Source of the DNA: Brevibacterium sp. S111
GTDB lineage: Bacteria; Actinomycetota; Actinomycetes; Actinomycetales; Brevibacteriaceae
Length of the DNA: 64,000 nucleotides
NCBI RefSeq assembly: GCF_004745075.1
Contig: NZ_RHFH01000008.1
Coordinates: 124,001 to 188,000, forward strand
Reading direction: 5' to 3'
Shown here: positions 34,561 through 44,264 of the stretch, piece after piece
How positions within the stretch are numbered: the stretch's first letter is position 1
How the letters are laid out: the number at the start of each line of letters is the position of its first letter
Made by a program: the position numbers and the translations under genes
The notes under the pieces: generated by a model
Seen by the model: only the letters and a program-made list of their open reading frames with translations
Told to the model about the DNA's origin: nothing
Databases searched by the model: none

Positions 34561-36078
34561 ATGAAGCTCGGAACCATGCTCGACACCACCGTTCTGCGTC
34601 ATCCGGACAAAGAGGCTCTGGCCTATGAGCATCAGCGCTTCACCTACACCGAGCTGCGCCACCGGGCGCTCAAGGCCGCTCAGGTGCTCACTGACAACGG
34701 AATCCGCCCCGGAGACGTCGTTGGCATCATGACGTTCAACGTTCCCGGGTTCGTCTTCGCCGCGTTCGGCGCCTGGTACCTCGGCGCCACCGTCGTGCCG
34801 ATCAATCACAAGTTCCAGGCCCCGGAGGTCAAGTACACGGTCGAGCATTCGGGCGCGAAGCTCGGCATCGTCAGCACCGAACTCGCCGAGACAGCCCGTG
34901 CCGGAGGCCCGGACATCACCTGGCTCGAGACCGAGCCCAGCGCCCCGGGCAGCTTCGACACCCAACTCGATGCCGCCGAGGAGGCCGTGCCCGGTGACTT
35001 CACCGATGAGCAGGTCGCGCAGATCCTCTACACCTCGGGCACGACGAGCTCCCCGAAGGGCTGCGTGCACACCCACCGCAGCATCTCCCAGGTGGCGACG
35101 CTGATCAATCTCAACATGGGCTACCGAGCCGATGACCGCTACCTCATCTGCATGCCGATCTGGCATTCGGCACCCCTGAACATCAGCCTCGTCCCGACCC
35201 TCCAGACCGGCGGCACCGTCGTCCTGCAGCGGGCTTACCACCCGGTGGACTCGATGAAGATCATCGCCGAGGAGGGGATCACGACGTTCTTCGGCCCCAC
35301 CGTCGCCTATGTCGCGCCGATCATGACCGCGAAGAAGCTCGGCATCGACTTCTCCGACTATGACTTCTCATCCATCCGCAGGTGGAACTACGGAGGGTCC
35401 CCGATCGACCGGTCGACGGCGGGAATGCTCATCGACACCTACGGCACGAACCAGTTCTACAACCTGTTCGGCATGTCCGAGATGGGTCCGACCGGATGCC
35501 TGCTCGGCCCCGAGGACCAGCTGCGCAAGGCCGGCTCCGTGGGCAGGACGGCGATGATCGGCAATGCGATGCGGGTGGTCAGAGCCGACGGGGCCGAGGC
35601 GGGGCCGGGCGACACCGGTGAGATCTGGTTCGCCGGCGACACCCGGATGCGCGAGTACCTCGGCAATCCGCAGGCGACCGAGGCGGCCTTCGACGGTGAG
35701 TGGTACAAGACCGGGGATCTCGCCCGCCTCGACGAGGACGGCTACCTGTACATCGTCGACCGGTCGAAGGACGTCATCATCGTCGGCGGGGAGAACGTGT
35801 TCTCCCTCGAGGTCGAAGAGGCGGTCATCGCCCATGACCGTGTCGCCGATGTCGCGGTCGTGGCCAAGCCTGATCCGCAGTGGGGCGAGCAGGTCGTCGC
35901 CGTCATCGCCACCACCGATGGTGAGGCCTTCGACGTCGAGGAGCTGCGGGACTTCCTGTCCGACAAGCTGGCCCGCTACAAGCTTCCGCGGGAGGTCATC
36001 ATCACCGAGGAGCTCCCCCGCAACCCCTCGGGGAAACTGCTCAAACACCAGTTGCGCAGCCAGGTGGCTGCCGGCTGA
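34561..36078 (+). CDS. Acyl-CoA synthetase (AMP-forming, class I)
   Basis: A 505-aa adenylate-forming enzyme activating a carboxylic acid to its CoA thioester. P-loop motif ILYTSGTTSSPKGCVHTHRS, A5 region NLFGMSEMGP, A7/A8 KTGDLARLDEDGYLYIVDRSKDVIIVGGENVFSLEVEE and the A10 lysine in LPRNPSGKLLKHQLR are all present. The start has GGGAG six bases upstream. It is divergent from the TetR and acyl-CoA dehydrogenase genes, giving a fatty or branched acid catabolic unit. The chain length preference is unknown. Confidence 0.94.
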   Translation: MKLGTMLDTTVLRHPDKEALAYEHQRFTYTELRHRALKAAQVLTDNGIRPGDVVGIMTFNVPGFVFAAFGAWYLGATVVPINHKFQAPEVKYTVEHSGAKLGIVSTELAETARAGGPDITWLETEPSAPGSFDTQLDAAEEAVPGDFTDEQVAQILYTSGTTSSPKGCVHTHRSISQVATLINLNMGYRADDRYLICMPIWHSAPLNISLVPTLQTGGTVVLQRAYHPVDSMKIIAEEGITTFFGPTVAYVAPIMTAKKLGIDFSDYDFSSIRRWNYGGSPIDRSTAGMLIDTYGTNQFYNLFGMSEMGPTGCLLGPEDQLRKAGSVGRTAMIGNAMRVVRADGAEAGPGDTGEIWFAGDTRMREYLGNPQATEAAFDGEWYKTGDLARLDEDGYLYIVDRSKDVIIVGGENVFSLEVEEAVIAHDRVADVAVVAKPDPQWGEQVVAVIATTDGEAFDVEELRDFLSDKLARYKLPREVIITEELPRNPSGKLLKHQLRSQVAAG

Positions 36079-36115
36079 GGGCCGACCGGGCATCAGCCCT
36101 GGCAGCGGACATCAA

Positions 36116-36790
36116 TCACTTTGTCATTCTGCGTCGTTGGCGGAAGCCCGGCCCCCGAGCGATGAAGACTCCCGATCCGATGCTGCCGCGGACCCGGATG
36201 GTGGGGTACCCCTCCTGCGCGGACTCATTGGCTTTGAACGTGATGACGGCCATCGGGCTTCGAGCGAGCCCGGTGGAGTCGACTCCCCAGCTGTCGGGCA
36301 CGATGAGCTTGAGTGTGCCGGTGCGGGCTGCGACGTCGATATCGATGGTCTGCAGGTCGGTGACCACATCGAGGAAGTTGAGTTCGAGCAGCACTCCTGC
36401 GGGCTCGCAGCGCAGATATGGCTTCACCGGCCAGCGACCGCGTCTGGTGAGGCCGGTCCACGGCGATCGCAGGATCTCTCGGCTGCCGGGGGACTCACCG
36501 GGGCGTGTTTCCATACGCGAACCGTCCGGGGTTCCGCTGACCGCAGTCCCCGAATTTTCCGACGGCAGCTCGGTGACGATGTCGGCGAGGATTCGATCAA
36601 GGTCGGCGGGAAATCGCGCGACTGCAACGAGTTCCATGCGGTCGTCGAGTTCTTCGACAGTGATCCTTCCCTCGCCGGCGGCGGTCCTCAAGACCTCGAT
36701 GGCAGCATCTCGTTCGACGTCGCCGATGCGCACGGCGCGGTCACGGTGGTCAGGGTGGTCACGGTGGCGATCGTCTTCAGACACTTTCAT
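36116..36790 (-). CDS. DUF1707 domain protein
   Basis: A 224-aa protein. Residues 18-72 (RAVRIGDVERDAAIEVLRTAAGEGRITVEELDDRMELVAVARFPADLDRILADI) match the DUF1707 (SHOCT-like) domain common in actinobacteria. The second half (LNFLDVVTDLQTIDIDVAARTGTLKLIVPDSWGVD) resembles the beta-rich wall-associated C-terminal domains found with DUF1707 and contains no transmembrane segment. It stands alone between an acyl-CoA ligase and an ABC transporter; its role is unknown. The 252 bp beyond its start (36791-37042) holds no recognised gene. Confidence 0.8.
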   Translation of the reverse strand: MKVSEDDRHRDHPDHRDRAVRIGDVERDAAIEVLRTAAGEGRITVEELDDRMELVAVARFPADLDRILADIVTELPSENSGTAVSGTPDGSRMETRPGESPGSREILRSPWTGLTRRGRWPVKPYLRCEPAGVLLELNFLDVVTDLQTIDIDVAARTGTLKLIVPDSWGVDSTGLARSPMAVITFKANESAQEGYPTIRVRGSIGSGVFIARGPGFRQRRRMTK

Positions 36791-37042
36791 CTTCCTTCCG
36801 CAGCAGTCCCGACAATACCGGTTCCTCCGCCCCTTTTTCTGTGGCTGCCGTAATCACACAAAGCGCACTGACCTCTTTCTGCAGAATCACGCGCCACGCT
36901 TCGGTGGCGGCGGGCGTGATCAGACCGAGCCGTCATGAGCTCGCGCCCACGCCAGTCTCCGTAGCCCTCGACCGGCGAACCGACCGATGCGCGGTATAGA
37001 ACCGACCGACCGACGGCGGGGCCCACCCCCAGCCCACGCGTC

Positions 37043-38464
37043 TCACACGGCTTCGAGGGCCTGGACGGGGCTGATCGACGTCGCCGCTCGTGCAGGTTCG
37101 CGGCTGGCGACGAACACGGCGAAGAGGGTGCCGGCGATGACGGCGATGACGACCGCCCAGGGCACACTCGGGGCGAAGAGGCCGAGCAGGGGTGAGAGCA
37201 GTGTCAGCGCACCGACCCAGCCGAAGCCGATGCCCAGCGGCACGGCGACCACGCACGCGGTCAGGCTCAGCTGCAGACCCTCGGCGGCGATCATGCGGCG
37301 CACCCGCTTCGGGGTCTGCCCGAGCGCCATGAGCAGTCCGATCTCCTGAGTGCGCTGTCGCACGGAGAGCATGAGCGTGTTCGCGACGCCGATGATGGCG
37401 ATGATCACGGAGAAGAGGATGAGGGCGAGCGCGAACAGCATCAACTTGTCGATGACGGTGGCCAGTGCGTCCTCGAGGCCACCCCAGCCCTCTTCGCCGA
37501 GTGATCGCGCATACCGCACCAGCTGAACGCGGAAGGTGGTCATGGCGGTGGCGAACATGACGATGAGCGTGATGCCGATGACGAGACCGATGACCGTGCG
37601 CGCATTCCGGGTGGGGTGGCGGGCGATCGTCGAGGCGGCCAACCGGGACACCGCGGTGCGCCCGCACAGCCAGCCGATCGCCGACTGCAGGGGCGGCAGG
37701 ATCCACGGATGCCCGATGATGACACCGAGGAAGGTCAGGCCTGATCCGAGTGCGGTCAGCACCACGCTCATCAGGCTGATCCGGTGGTCGGCGGCCCCGA
37801 TCACGGCGTTGACGAGGAACGTCAGCCCCATGGACAGCAGAACCAGCGAGGCGGTGAGTCCGCCGAGGGAGGCGCGGGCGTCCTCGGGCCGGCTCTCAAC
37901 CGCCTGCGAGGTCGCCTCGATCGGTGAGATCCCCGTGATGCGGCGCGCGCCCAGGTACGCCGACAGCCAGGTCACCACGATGGTGGCGAGCGAGGGAACC
38001 GCCATGGTCGGGGCGAGGAGGGCGACCTCCTCGGTGTTGGCGTCGCCGAGGTAGTTCTGCGCCGCCGTCGCCAGCCCGGTCGACGCGGCAAAGGCGAGCA
38101 ACGCGGCGGGAACGGAGATGATCAGCCCCTCCACCGAAGCGGCCCTGCGCAGCCGTTTCGATGACGCCCCGATGAGCCGCAGCAGGGCCAGTTGGCGGCT
38201 GCGACCGGCGATGATGATCGAGAACGTATTCGCGATGACGATTGCAGACACGAAGAGGGCAATGAGGAAGAAGGTGAACCCGACCATCGACAGCAGACTC
38301 TGCGCGGTCTCGGATTCGGCGATGATCTTCGCCGAGGACAGCCACGCGGTGAGGATCGCGATGCCCTGCATGATTGCGGTGCCGAAGAGAGCGGCGATGA
38401 AGACGACGAGGACGCTGGGAAAGAACTGCCGCGGGTTGCTCCGGATTTCACGCAGCGGGTTCAT
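37043..38464 (-). CDS. FtsX/MacB-like ABC transporter permease
   Basis: A 473-aa membrane protein with two FtsX-type halves. An N-terminal anchor (FFPSVLVVFIAALFGTAIMQ) is followed by transmembrane clusters around residues 55-150, and by a second FtsX domain whose signature VRQRTQEIGLLMALGQTPKRVRRMIAAEGLQL lies near residue 375. About eight membrane segments are visible. Such permeases act mechanically on lipoproteins, peptides or wall enzymes rather than as importers. It overlaps the cognate ATPase gene by 4 bp. Confidence 0.9.
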   Translation of the reverse strand: MNPLREIRSNPRQFFPSVLVVFIAALFGTAIMQGIAILTAWLSSAKIIAESETAQSLLSMVGFTFFLIALFVSAIVIANTFSIIIAGRSRQLALLRLIGASSKRLRRAASVEGLIISVPAALLAFAASTGLATAAQNYLGDANTEEVALLAPTMAVPSLATIVVTWLSAYLGARRITGISPIEATSQAVESRPEDARASLGGLTASLVLLSMGLTFLVNAVIGAADHRISLMSVVLTALGSGLTFLGVIIGHPWILPPLQSAIGWLCGRTAVSRLAASTIARHPTRNARTVIGLVIGITLIVMFATAMTTFRVQLVRYARSLGEEGWGGLEDALATVIDKLMLFALALILFSVIIAIIGVANTLMLSVRQRTQEIGLLMALGQTPKRVRRMIAAEGLQLSLTACVVAVPLGIGFGWVGALTLLSPLLGLFAPSVPWAVVIAVIAGTLFAVFVASREPARAATSISPVQALEAV

Positions 38465-39237
38465 CGACTCACCGCAGATTCGGCGCGTTCGTCGATATCG
38501 AGCATGGTCGCGGCGATCGCCTCGGCGCTGATGGCATCGCCCAGCTCTGTCACCGGGGTGCCGTCGGCGATGAAGATGACGCGGTCGGCGTGGGCGGCGA
38601 CGATCGGGTCGTGGGTGACGAGCACGATCGATTGGCCGAAGTCCCTGACGGCTTCGGACATGATCGCCATGACGTCGCGACCGGACTTCGCGTCGAGGTT
38701 GCCGGTCGGTTCGTCGGCGAAGAGGATGTCGGGCCGGGTCGCGAGCGCGCGGGCGATGGCGGTGCGCTGCTGCTGACCGCCGGAGAGTTCGTTCGGTCGG
38801 TGCTTGAGCCGGTCGGCGAGCCCGAGGCGGGCGACGAGGGTGGAGATCCAGGCCCGCTCCTCGCCGTTCGGCTTCCGGTCATCGAGTTCGAATGGCAGCC
38901 GGATGTTCTCTTTGACGCTGAGCGTGGGCACGAGGTTGAAGGCTTGGAAGACGAACCCGATCCGGCGTCGGCGCAGGGCGGTGAGTTCATCGTCGGCGAG
39001 ACCGGTGATCTCCTGCTCGCCGAGGTGGACCGTCCCCGAGGTGGGACGGTCGAGCCCGGCGAGGACGTGCATGAGAGTCGACTTGCCGGATCCCGAGGGG
39101 CCCATCACGGCGGTGAGCCGCGCCGGTGCGATGTCGAGGCTGACCCGGTTGAGTGCGGTGACCGCGGCGCCGGAGGTGTCGAAGACCTTCGAGACCTCGC
39201 GGAGTCGGGCGATGGGCATCGGCAAGCCGGTAGTCAT
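38461..39237 (-). CDS. ABC transporter ATP-binding protein (MacB/LolD-like)
   Basis: A 258-aa ATPase with GPSGSGKSTLMHVLAGLDRPTSG (Walker A), LSGGQQQRTAIARALATRPDILFADEPTGNLD (signature plus Walker B) and LVTHDP. LRRRRIGFVFQAFNLVPTLSVKENI is characteristic of the MacB/LolD/FtsE branch. The ATG at 39237 has GAGGGA upstream and is preferred over a TTG 12 bp earlier. It is cotranscribed with the FtsX-like permease. Confidence 0.93.
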   Translation of the reverse strand: MTTGLPMPIARLREVSKVFDTSGAAVTALNRVSLDIAPARLTAVMGPSGSGKSTLMHVLAGLDRPTSGTVHLGEQEITGLADDELTALRRRRIGFVFQAFNLVPTLSVKENIRLPFELDDRKPNGEERAWISTLVARLGLADRLKHRPNELSGGQQQRTAIARALATRPDILFADEPTGNLDAKSGRDVMAIMSEAVRDFGQSIVLVTHDPIVAAHADRVIFIADGTPVTELGDAISAEAIAATMLDIDERAESAVSR

Positions 39238-39379
39238 GGTGTCCCTCAAGCGTCGGTGCTGGCTGTCTGCTCCAGACTAACGATCATCGGCGCCCTTTGA
39301 CATGAAAACTGACTGACCAGTAGGTGTGACCGGCCTGGACGGGCGGGGCAGTCCGTCCAACACTGGACGTGAATGCACG

Positions 39380-39410
39380 AGTGGCCCGGAACAGCTTGTT
39401 CCGGGCCACT
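39380..39410 (-). terminator. Hairpin terminator behind groEL
   Basis: AGTGGCCCGGAACA and TGTTCCGGGCCACT form a perfect 14-bp stem with a GCT loop, 37 bp past the groEL stop. It is symmetrical and could stop transcription from either side. Confidence 0.75.
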
Positions 39411-39447
39411 GGCGCTGGTCAGAGGTGACTCAGACGGAGCGAATTGC

Positions 39448-41067
<1,620 letters not shown>

Positions 41068-41076
41068 TCAGAGGAT

Positions 41077-41370
41077 TCAGCCGATGACGGCGAGCACGTC
41101 GCGAGCCGAGAGCACGAGGAACTCTTCGCCTGCGTACTTGACTTCGGTGCCTCCGTACTTGGAGTAGATGACCTTGTCGCCGACGGCGACGTCGACCGGC
41201 ACACGGTTTCCGTTGTCAGCAACGCGGCCAGGGCCGACTGCGACAACTTCGCCTTCCTGAGGCTTTTCCTTGGCGGTTTCGGGAATGACCAGACCACTGG
41301 CGGTAGTCTGCTCTGCTTCGACCTGACGGATGACAATCCGATCTTCGAGTGGCTTGATGGAGACCGACAT
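41077..41370 (-). CDS. groES: Co-chaperonin GroES (Hsp10)
   Basis: The 97-aa lid of the GroEL chamber. [39 protein letters not shown] (mobile loop) and [19 protein letters not shown] (barrel strands) are standard. It is the first gene of groES-groEL; CIRCE-type inverted repeats lie 110-180 bp upstream. Confidence 0.97.
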   Translation of the reverse strand: MSVSIKPLEDRIVIRQVEAEQTTASGLVIPETAKEKPQEGEVVAVGPGRVADNGNRVPVDVAVGDKVIYSKYGGTEVKYAGEEFLVLSARDVLAVIG

Positions 41371-41480
41371 TTCGGGCTCTCTCCCTTCGCTGGGTTCTAT
41401 TTCATTGAGTCAGACGGCGGCTGCTGCCATGAACCTCTCGTCGTCGCGGGTGCCGAGCGATTCGACCGTCTTATGAAACT

Positions 41481-41505
41481 GGCACTCGATGAGTGCTAGT
41501 GCTAA
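41481..41505. promoter_or_regulatory. Compressed CIRCE-like inverted repeat
   Basis: GGCACTC and GAGTGCTA are inverted halves separated by only 3 bp, followed directly by a further GTGCTAA. The half-sites match HrcA/CIRCE arms but the spacing is unlike the standard 9 bp. It lies between the canonical CIRCE and groES. Confidence 0.55.
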
Positions 41506-41524
41506 TTCTGACTCTAGAACGGCT

Positions 41525-41551
41525 TTAGCACTCGGTCAACTTGAGTGCCAG
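41525..41551. promoter_or_regulatory. CIRCE operator (HrcA site) upstream of groES
   Basis: TTAGCACTC, a 9-bp spacer and GAGTGCCAG form the classic CIRCE inverted repeat with two end mismatches. HrcA bound here represses groESL in unstressed cells. No hrcA gene is in the window. Confidence 0.9.
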
Positions 41552-41645
41552 CAATTCTTCATGCTCTGGGCGAAAGTTCAGTTTGGGCCCACATGCTGGC
41601 CAGGCAGCCCGGCCGGCCTGACCCGACATCCTGTGAATGCAGAGA

Positions 41646-41680
41646 GCGTGGGCCCCGGGATCTCTCCGCGGGGCCCACGC
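41646..41680 (-). terminator. Hairpin terminator behind the rpf gene
   Basis: GCGTGGGCCCCG and CGGGGCCCACGC pair perfectly over 12 bp around an 11-nt loop, 84 bp past the rpf stop and upstream of the groES promoter. It separates the two units. Confidence 0.75.
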
Positions 41681-41764
41681 CCATTCCGACCGCCTCAGCT
41701 CAGTTGTCGATATCTGTGGTCAACGGCGGTCAGCTCTTGTCTCAGTGACGGTTCTGGCCGGTGC

Positions 41765-42973
41765 TCAGGAGCACTGCCACTGACCCCAGCCCTCTTGCGC
41801 CTGCAACTTCTTCGCACGCTGGAACTGCTCCTGCGGGCTGGCATCAGACGGGTTGCCGCTGCCACCCATGGATTGCCAGGTCGAAGGCAGGAACTGGAAC
41901 AGACCGAAGTGGGTGCCGTTCGAGGCCTTCGGATTGAAATTCGATTCGCACTCGACGATCGAATACCACTTGGAGCCGGGTCCGCCGAGCATCGCCTTGA
42001 TCTCGGCAGTGCTCATCGAGCCGCCGGTCGAACCGGAGTCGCCGCCGCCGGTGCTCGAGTCACCGGAGTCCGAGCCGCCGGAGTCTGAGCTTCCGGAATC
42101 GGAGCCGCCGGTGTCAGCTGGGGTCTCCTTCTTCTTCGTGCCCTGGATGACGACCTTGGTCTTGGGTTCGGAGAGGACCTTCTCGTCCTTCTTCTCCTTC
42201 TTCACCTGCTCGCCGTTGATGGTCTTGACCTTGTAGACGACCTGCTTCTGTCCGTCCTTGCCTTCGGACTCGACCTTGGTCTCGCCCTGGTAGAGGGAGT
42301 CGGACTTCTTGGTCTCGACCTTGGCCTTGATGGCCTGCTCGTCCTTGACGGTCTTGTTCTCGACGCGGTTGACGGTGAGCACCTGGCCGTCGGAGAGCGA
42401 AGCGGACATCGGCACGGACAGGAAGTCGTCCTTCTTGAGCTTGACGCCCGACTCCGTGAGTGCTTCCTTCGCGGTGCCGACCGCGGCCGAGACCTTGTGG
42501 TCCTTGCCGTCGGCGACGATGGTGAGATCCTTCGCCGTAGTCACGTCGATGTCGTTGCCGTCTTCCTTCAGCCGTTGCTTGGCATCGGTGTTGAGGTCGG
42601 CTCCCTTCGCATCGACTCCGAGGTCGGCAAGCGCCTGACCCACGGTGTTCGCGTTGGTCCACTCGCTGGTCTTCTCTCCGTCGACGGAGAGCGAGACCTT
42701 CTTCGCGGTGTTGACGGTGATCGTCATGTCCCGGTCGACCTTCGTGTCGACGCCGGGCTTGACCTTGTCACGCTTATCGAGATCGATGTCGTGGCTGTCG
42801 AGGATGTCACCGACATCTCCGCCGAAGGTGCGGATCTCCTCGGCCTGCCCGTTGACCTCCAAGGTCACGGGCTTGTTCATGGAGACGACCGCGCCTGTGC
42901 CACCCACGAGTCCGGTAATGACGACCGCCTGTGCGGCGATCTGAACCTTGCGGTTCTTCAGAAAATCAATCAC
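41765..42973 (-). CDS. rpfB: Resuscitation-promoting factor (RpfB-like), secreted muralytic enzyme
   Basis: A 402-aa secreted cell-wall hydrolase. The GTG at 42971-42973 has AGGGA upstream and gives a short basic N-terminus and a signal/anchor (VQIAAQAVVITGLVGG). DUF348 repeats follow (VTLEVNGQAEEIRTFGGDVGDIL, VSLSVDGEKTSEWTNANTVGQAL, and a third near residue 165), then a G5 domain (about residues 220-285) and a Gly/Ser/Asp linker (near 300-330). The transglycosylase-like Rpf domain is last, with the catalytic Glu in WYSIVECESNFNPKASNGTHFGLFQFLPSTW. This is the RpfB architecture. It lies downstream of metG-tatD as usual, but the usual next gene ksgA is absent here; a terminator and groESL follow. 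Confidence 0.93.
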   Translation of the reverse strand: MIDFLKNRKVQIAAQAVVITGLVGGTGAVVSMNKPVTLEVNGQAEEIRTFGGDVGDILDSHDIDLDKRDKVKPGVDTKVDRDMTITVNTAKKVSLSVDGEKTSEWTNANTVGQALADLGVDAKGADLNTDAKQRLKEDGNDIDVTTAKDLTIVADGKDHKVSAAVGTAKEALTESGVKLKKDDFLSVPMSASLSDGQVLTVNRVENKTVKDEQAIKAKVETKKSDSLYQGETKVESEGKDGQKQVVYKVKTINGEQVKKEKKDEKVLSEPKTKVVIQGTKKKETPADTGGSDSGSSDSGGSDSGDSSTGGGDSGSTGGSMSTAEIKAMLGGPGSKWYSIVECESNFNPKASNGTHFGLFQFLPSTWQSMGGSGNPSDASPQEQFQRAKKLQAQEGWGQWQCS

Positions 42974-43010
42974 AAAATATCCCTGAGCAGAGTTTATCGA
43001 CCAGTTCACT

Positions 43011-43026
43011 GTAACCGATTCGTTAC
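43011..43026. promoter_or_regulatory. Inverted repeat in the rpf promoter region
   Basis: GTAAC and GTTAC flank a 6-bp centre 38 bp upstream of the rpf start. MtrA-type response regulators bind GTAAC-containing repeats before rpf genes in other actinobacteria, so an MtrA site is possible; the match is by eye. Confidence 0.4.
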
Positions 43027-43163
43027 ACCGCTGGCAAAATATCACGGAAATGTAACGGTGTGAGTTTCCTGAGGACGCGTGTCACCTGGGGTTCCCCGTG
43101 TTTGCGGGGCGGTGCCGGTCGTGACATTCCCGCGCCGAGGCGGCCCACCGTTACGTGACCGCC

Positions 43164-43267
43164 GCCATGTTTCGCGGCCGTGTATCGCTGCCATCATTCG
43201 CTGCCGTGTATCGCCGCCATCATTCGCTGCTATGCATCGCCGCCGTGTATCGCGGCCAAGCATCGCA
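43164..43267. repeat. Tandem array of eight 13-bp repeats
   Basis: Eight contiguous 13-bp units starting at 43164, 43177, 43190, 43203, 43216, 43229, 43242 and 43255 follow the pattern GCCRTNNWTCGCN (units 2, 4 and 7 differ only in the last base; units 3 and 5 are identical). The array fills the gap between the tatD stop and the rpf promoter, so it is non-coding. A 13-bp period is not a multiple of three. Confidence 0.9.
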
Positions 43268-43292
43268 ACGGTAAATCTGTCGCAGCGGTGAT

Positions 43293-44264
43293 TCAGTCCC
43301 AGCTGCCGAGCGCTCTCTCCGCGTTGGCCCACACCGCCGAGCACAGATCCTCTTCGCTCATTCCGCGCACCTCGGCGAGTTTCCGGGCGGTGATCGCCGT
43401 CAGGTACGGCCCGCCGGGCTTACCGCGGTGCGGGTGCGGGGTGAGGAAGGGGGCATCGGTCTCGGTCAGCAGCAGGTCCAGCGGCGCGGCTGCCGCGGCT
43501 CGGCGCAGCTCCTCGGCGTTCTTGAACGTGAGGTTGCCTGCGAACGACATGAAGTAGCCTGCGGCCGCACACTCCCGGGCCATCGTTTCATCACCGGAGA
43601 AGCAGTGGAAGATCGTGACCTCGGGGGCGCCTTCCTCTCTGAGGATGCGCAGCACATCGGCGTGAGCCTCGCGATCATGGATCTGCAGGGCCCGACCGGT
43701 GCGCTTGGCGATCTCGATGTGGGCGCGGAAGGACCGCTGCTGCTCGGCGATGCCGTCCTCGCCCGTGCGGAAGTAGTCCAGGCCGGTCTCCCCCACCACA
43801 CGCATCCGGTCGTGGGAGGTCACGAGCGTCTCGATCTCGGTCAGAGCATCGTCGAGCAGACCGCGTTCTGCCAGCCGCGGAGCCTCGTTCGGGTGGAGGG
43901 CCGCCCCGCCGAGCATCCACGTCCGGCCGTTCGCAGGAGGTGTGGGCACGGTCGAGCCTAGGGCCGGCTCGGAGATGGTGCCGGCGTATTGGGAGGCGAT
44001 GAGCTCGGTCGTCCACCTCGCTGCCGGGAGATCGCATCCGATCTGGACGATACGGCGGACCCCCGCCTCGGCGGCGGTGTCGTGGAAGAAATCGAGGGAG
44101 GGGAACTCCTCCTCCGCATCCGGGGAGACCTCCGGTTCGGGTTCACCTGCGCCCAAGGGCAGACGCACACCCGTGCAGATGTCGAGGTGGGTGTGGGTGT
44201 CGACGATGGGGTGGGTCAGCGGTTCGGGCACCGGTGGATAGGTTCCGGCGGCGCGCGAGGCCAT
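43293..44264 (-). CDS. tatD: TatD-family metal-dependent DNase
   Basis: A 323-aa TIM-barrel hydrolase of the YcfH/TatD family. Metal ligands: HxH in VDTHTHLD, Glu in VVGETGLDYFR, His in LQIHDREAHADV, His in IFHCFSGD and Asp in LLTETDAPFLTPHPHRGKPG. An acidic insertion of about 20 residues (GAGEPEPEVSPDAEEEFPS) follows the first motif. The start overlaps the metG stop by one base, so the two are coupled. TatD proteins have 3'-5' exonuclease activity on DNA and roles in DNA repair or turnover. Confidence 0.95.
   Translation of the reverse strand: MASRAAGTYPPVPEPLTHPIVDTHTHLDICTGVRLPLGAGEPEPEVSPDAEEEFPSLDFFHDTAAEAGVRRIVQIGCDLPAARWTTELIASQYAGTISEPALGSTVPTPPANGRTWMLGGAALHPNEAPRLAERGLLDDALTEIETLVTSHDRMRVVGETGLDYFRTGEDGIAEQQRSFRAHIEIAKRTGRALQIHDREAHADVLRILREEGAPEVTIFHCFSGDETMARECAAAGYFMSFAGNLTFKNAEELRRAAAAAPLDLLLTETDAPFLTPHPHRGKPGGPYLTAITARKLAEVRGMSEEDLCSAVWANAERALGSWD

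Noticed and set aside
43164..43267. The 13-bp array as a CRISPR
   Set aside because: Units are contiguous with no spacers, far shorter than CRISPR repeats, and no cas gene is in the window.
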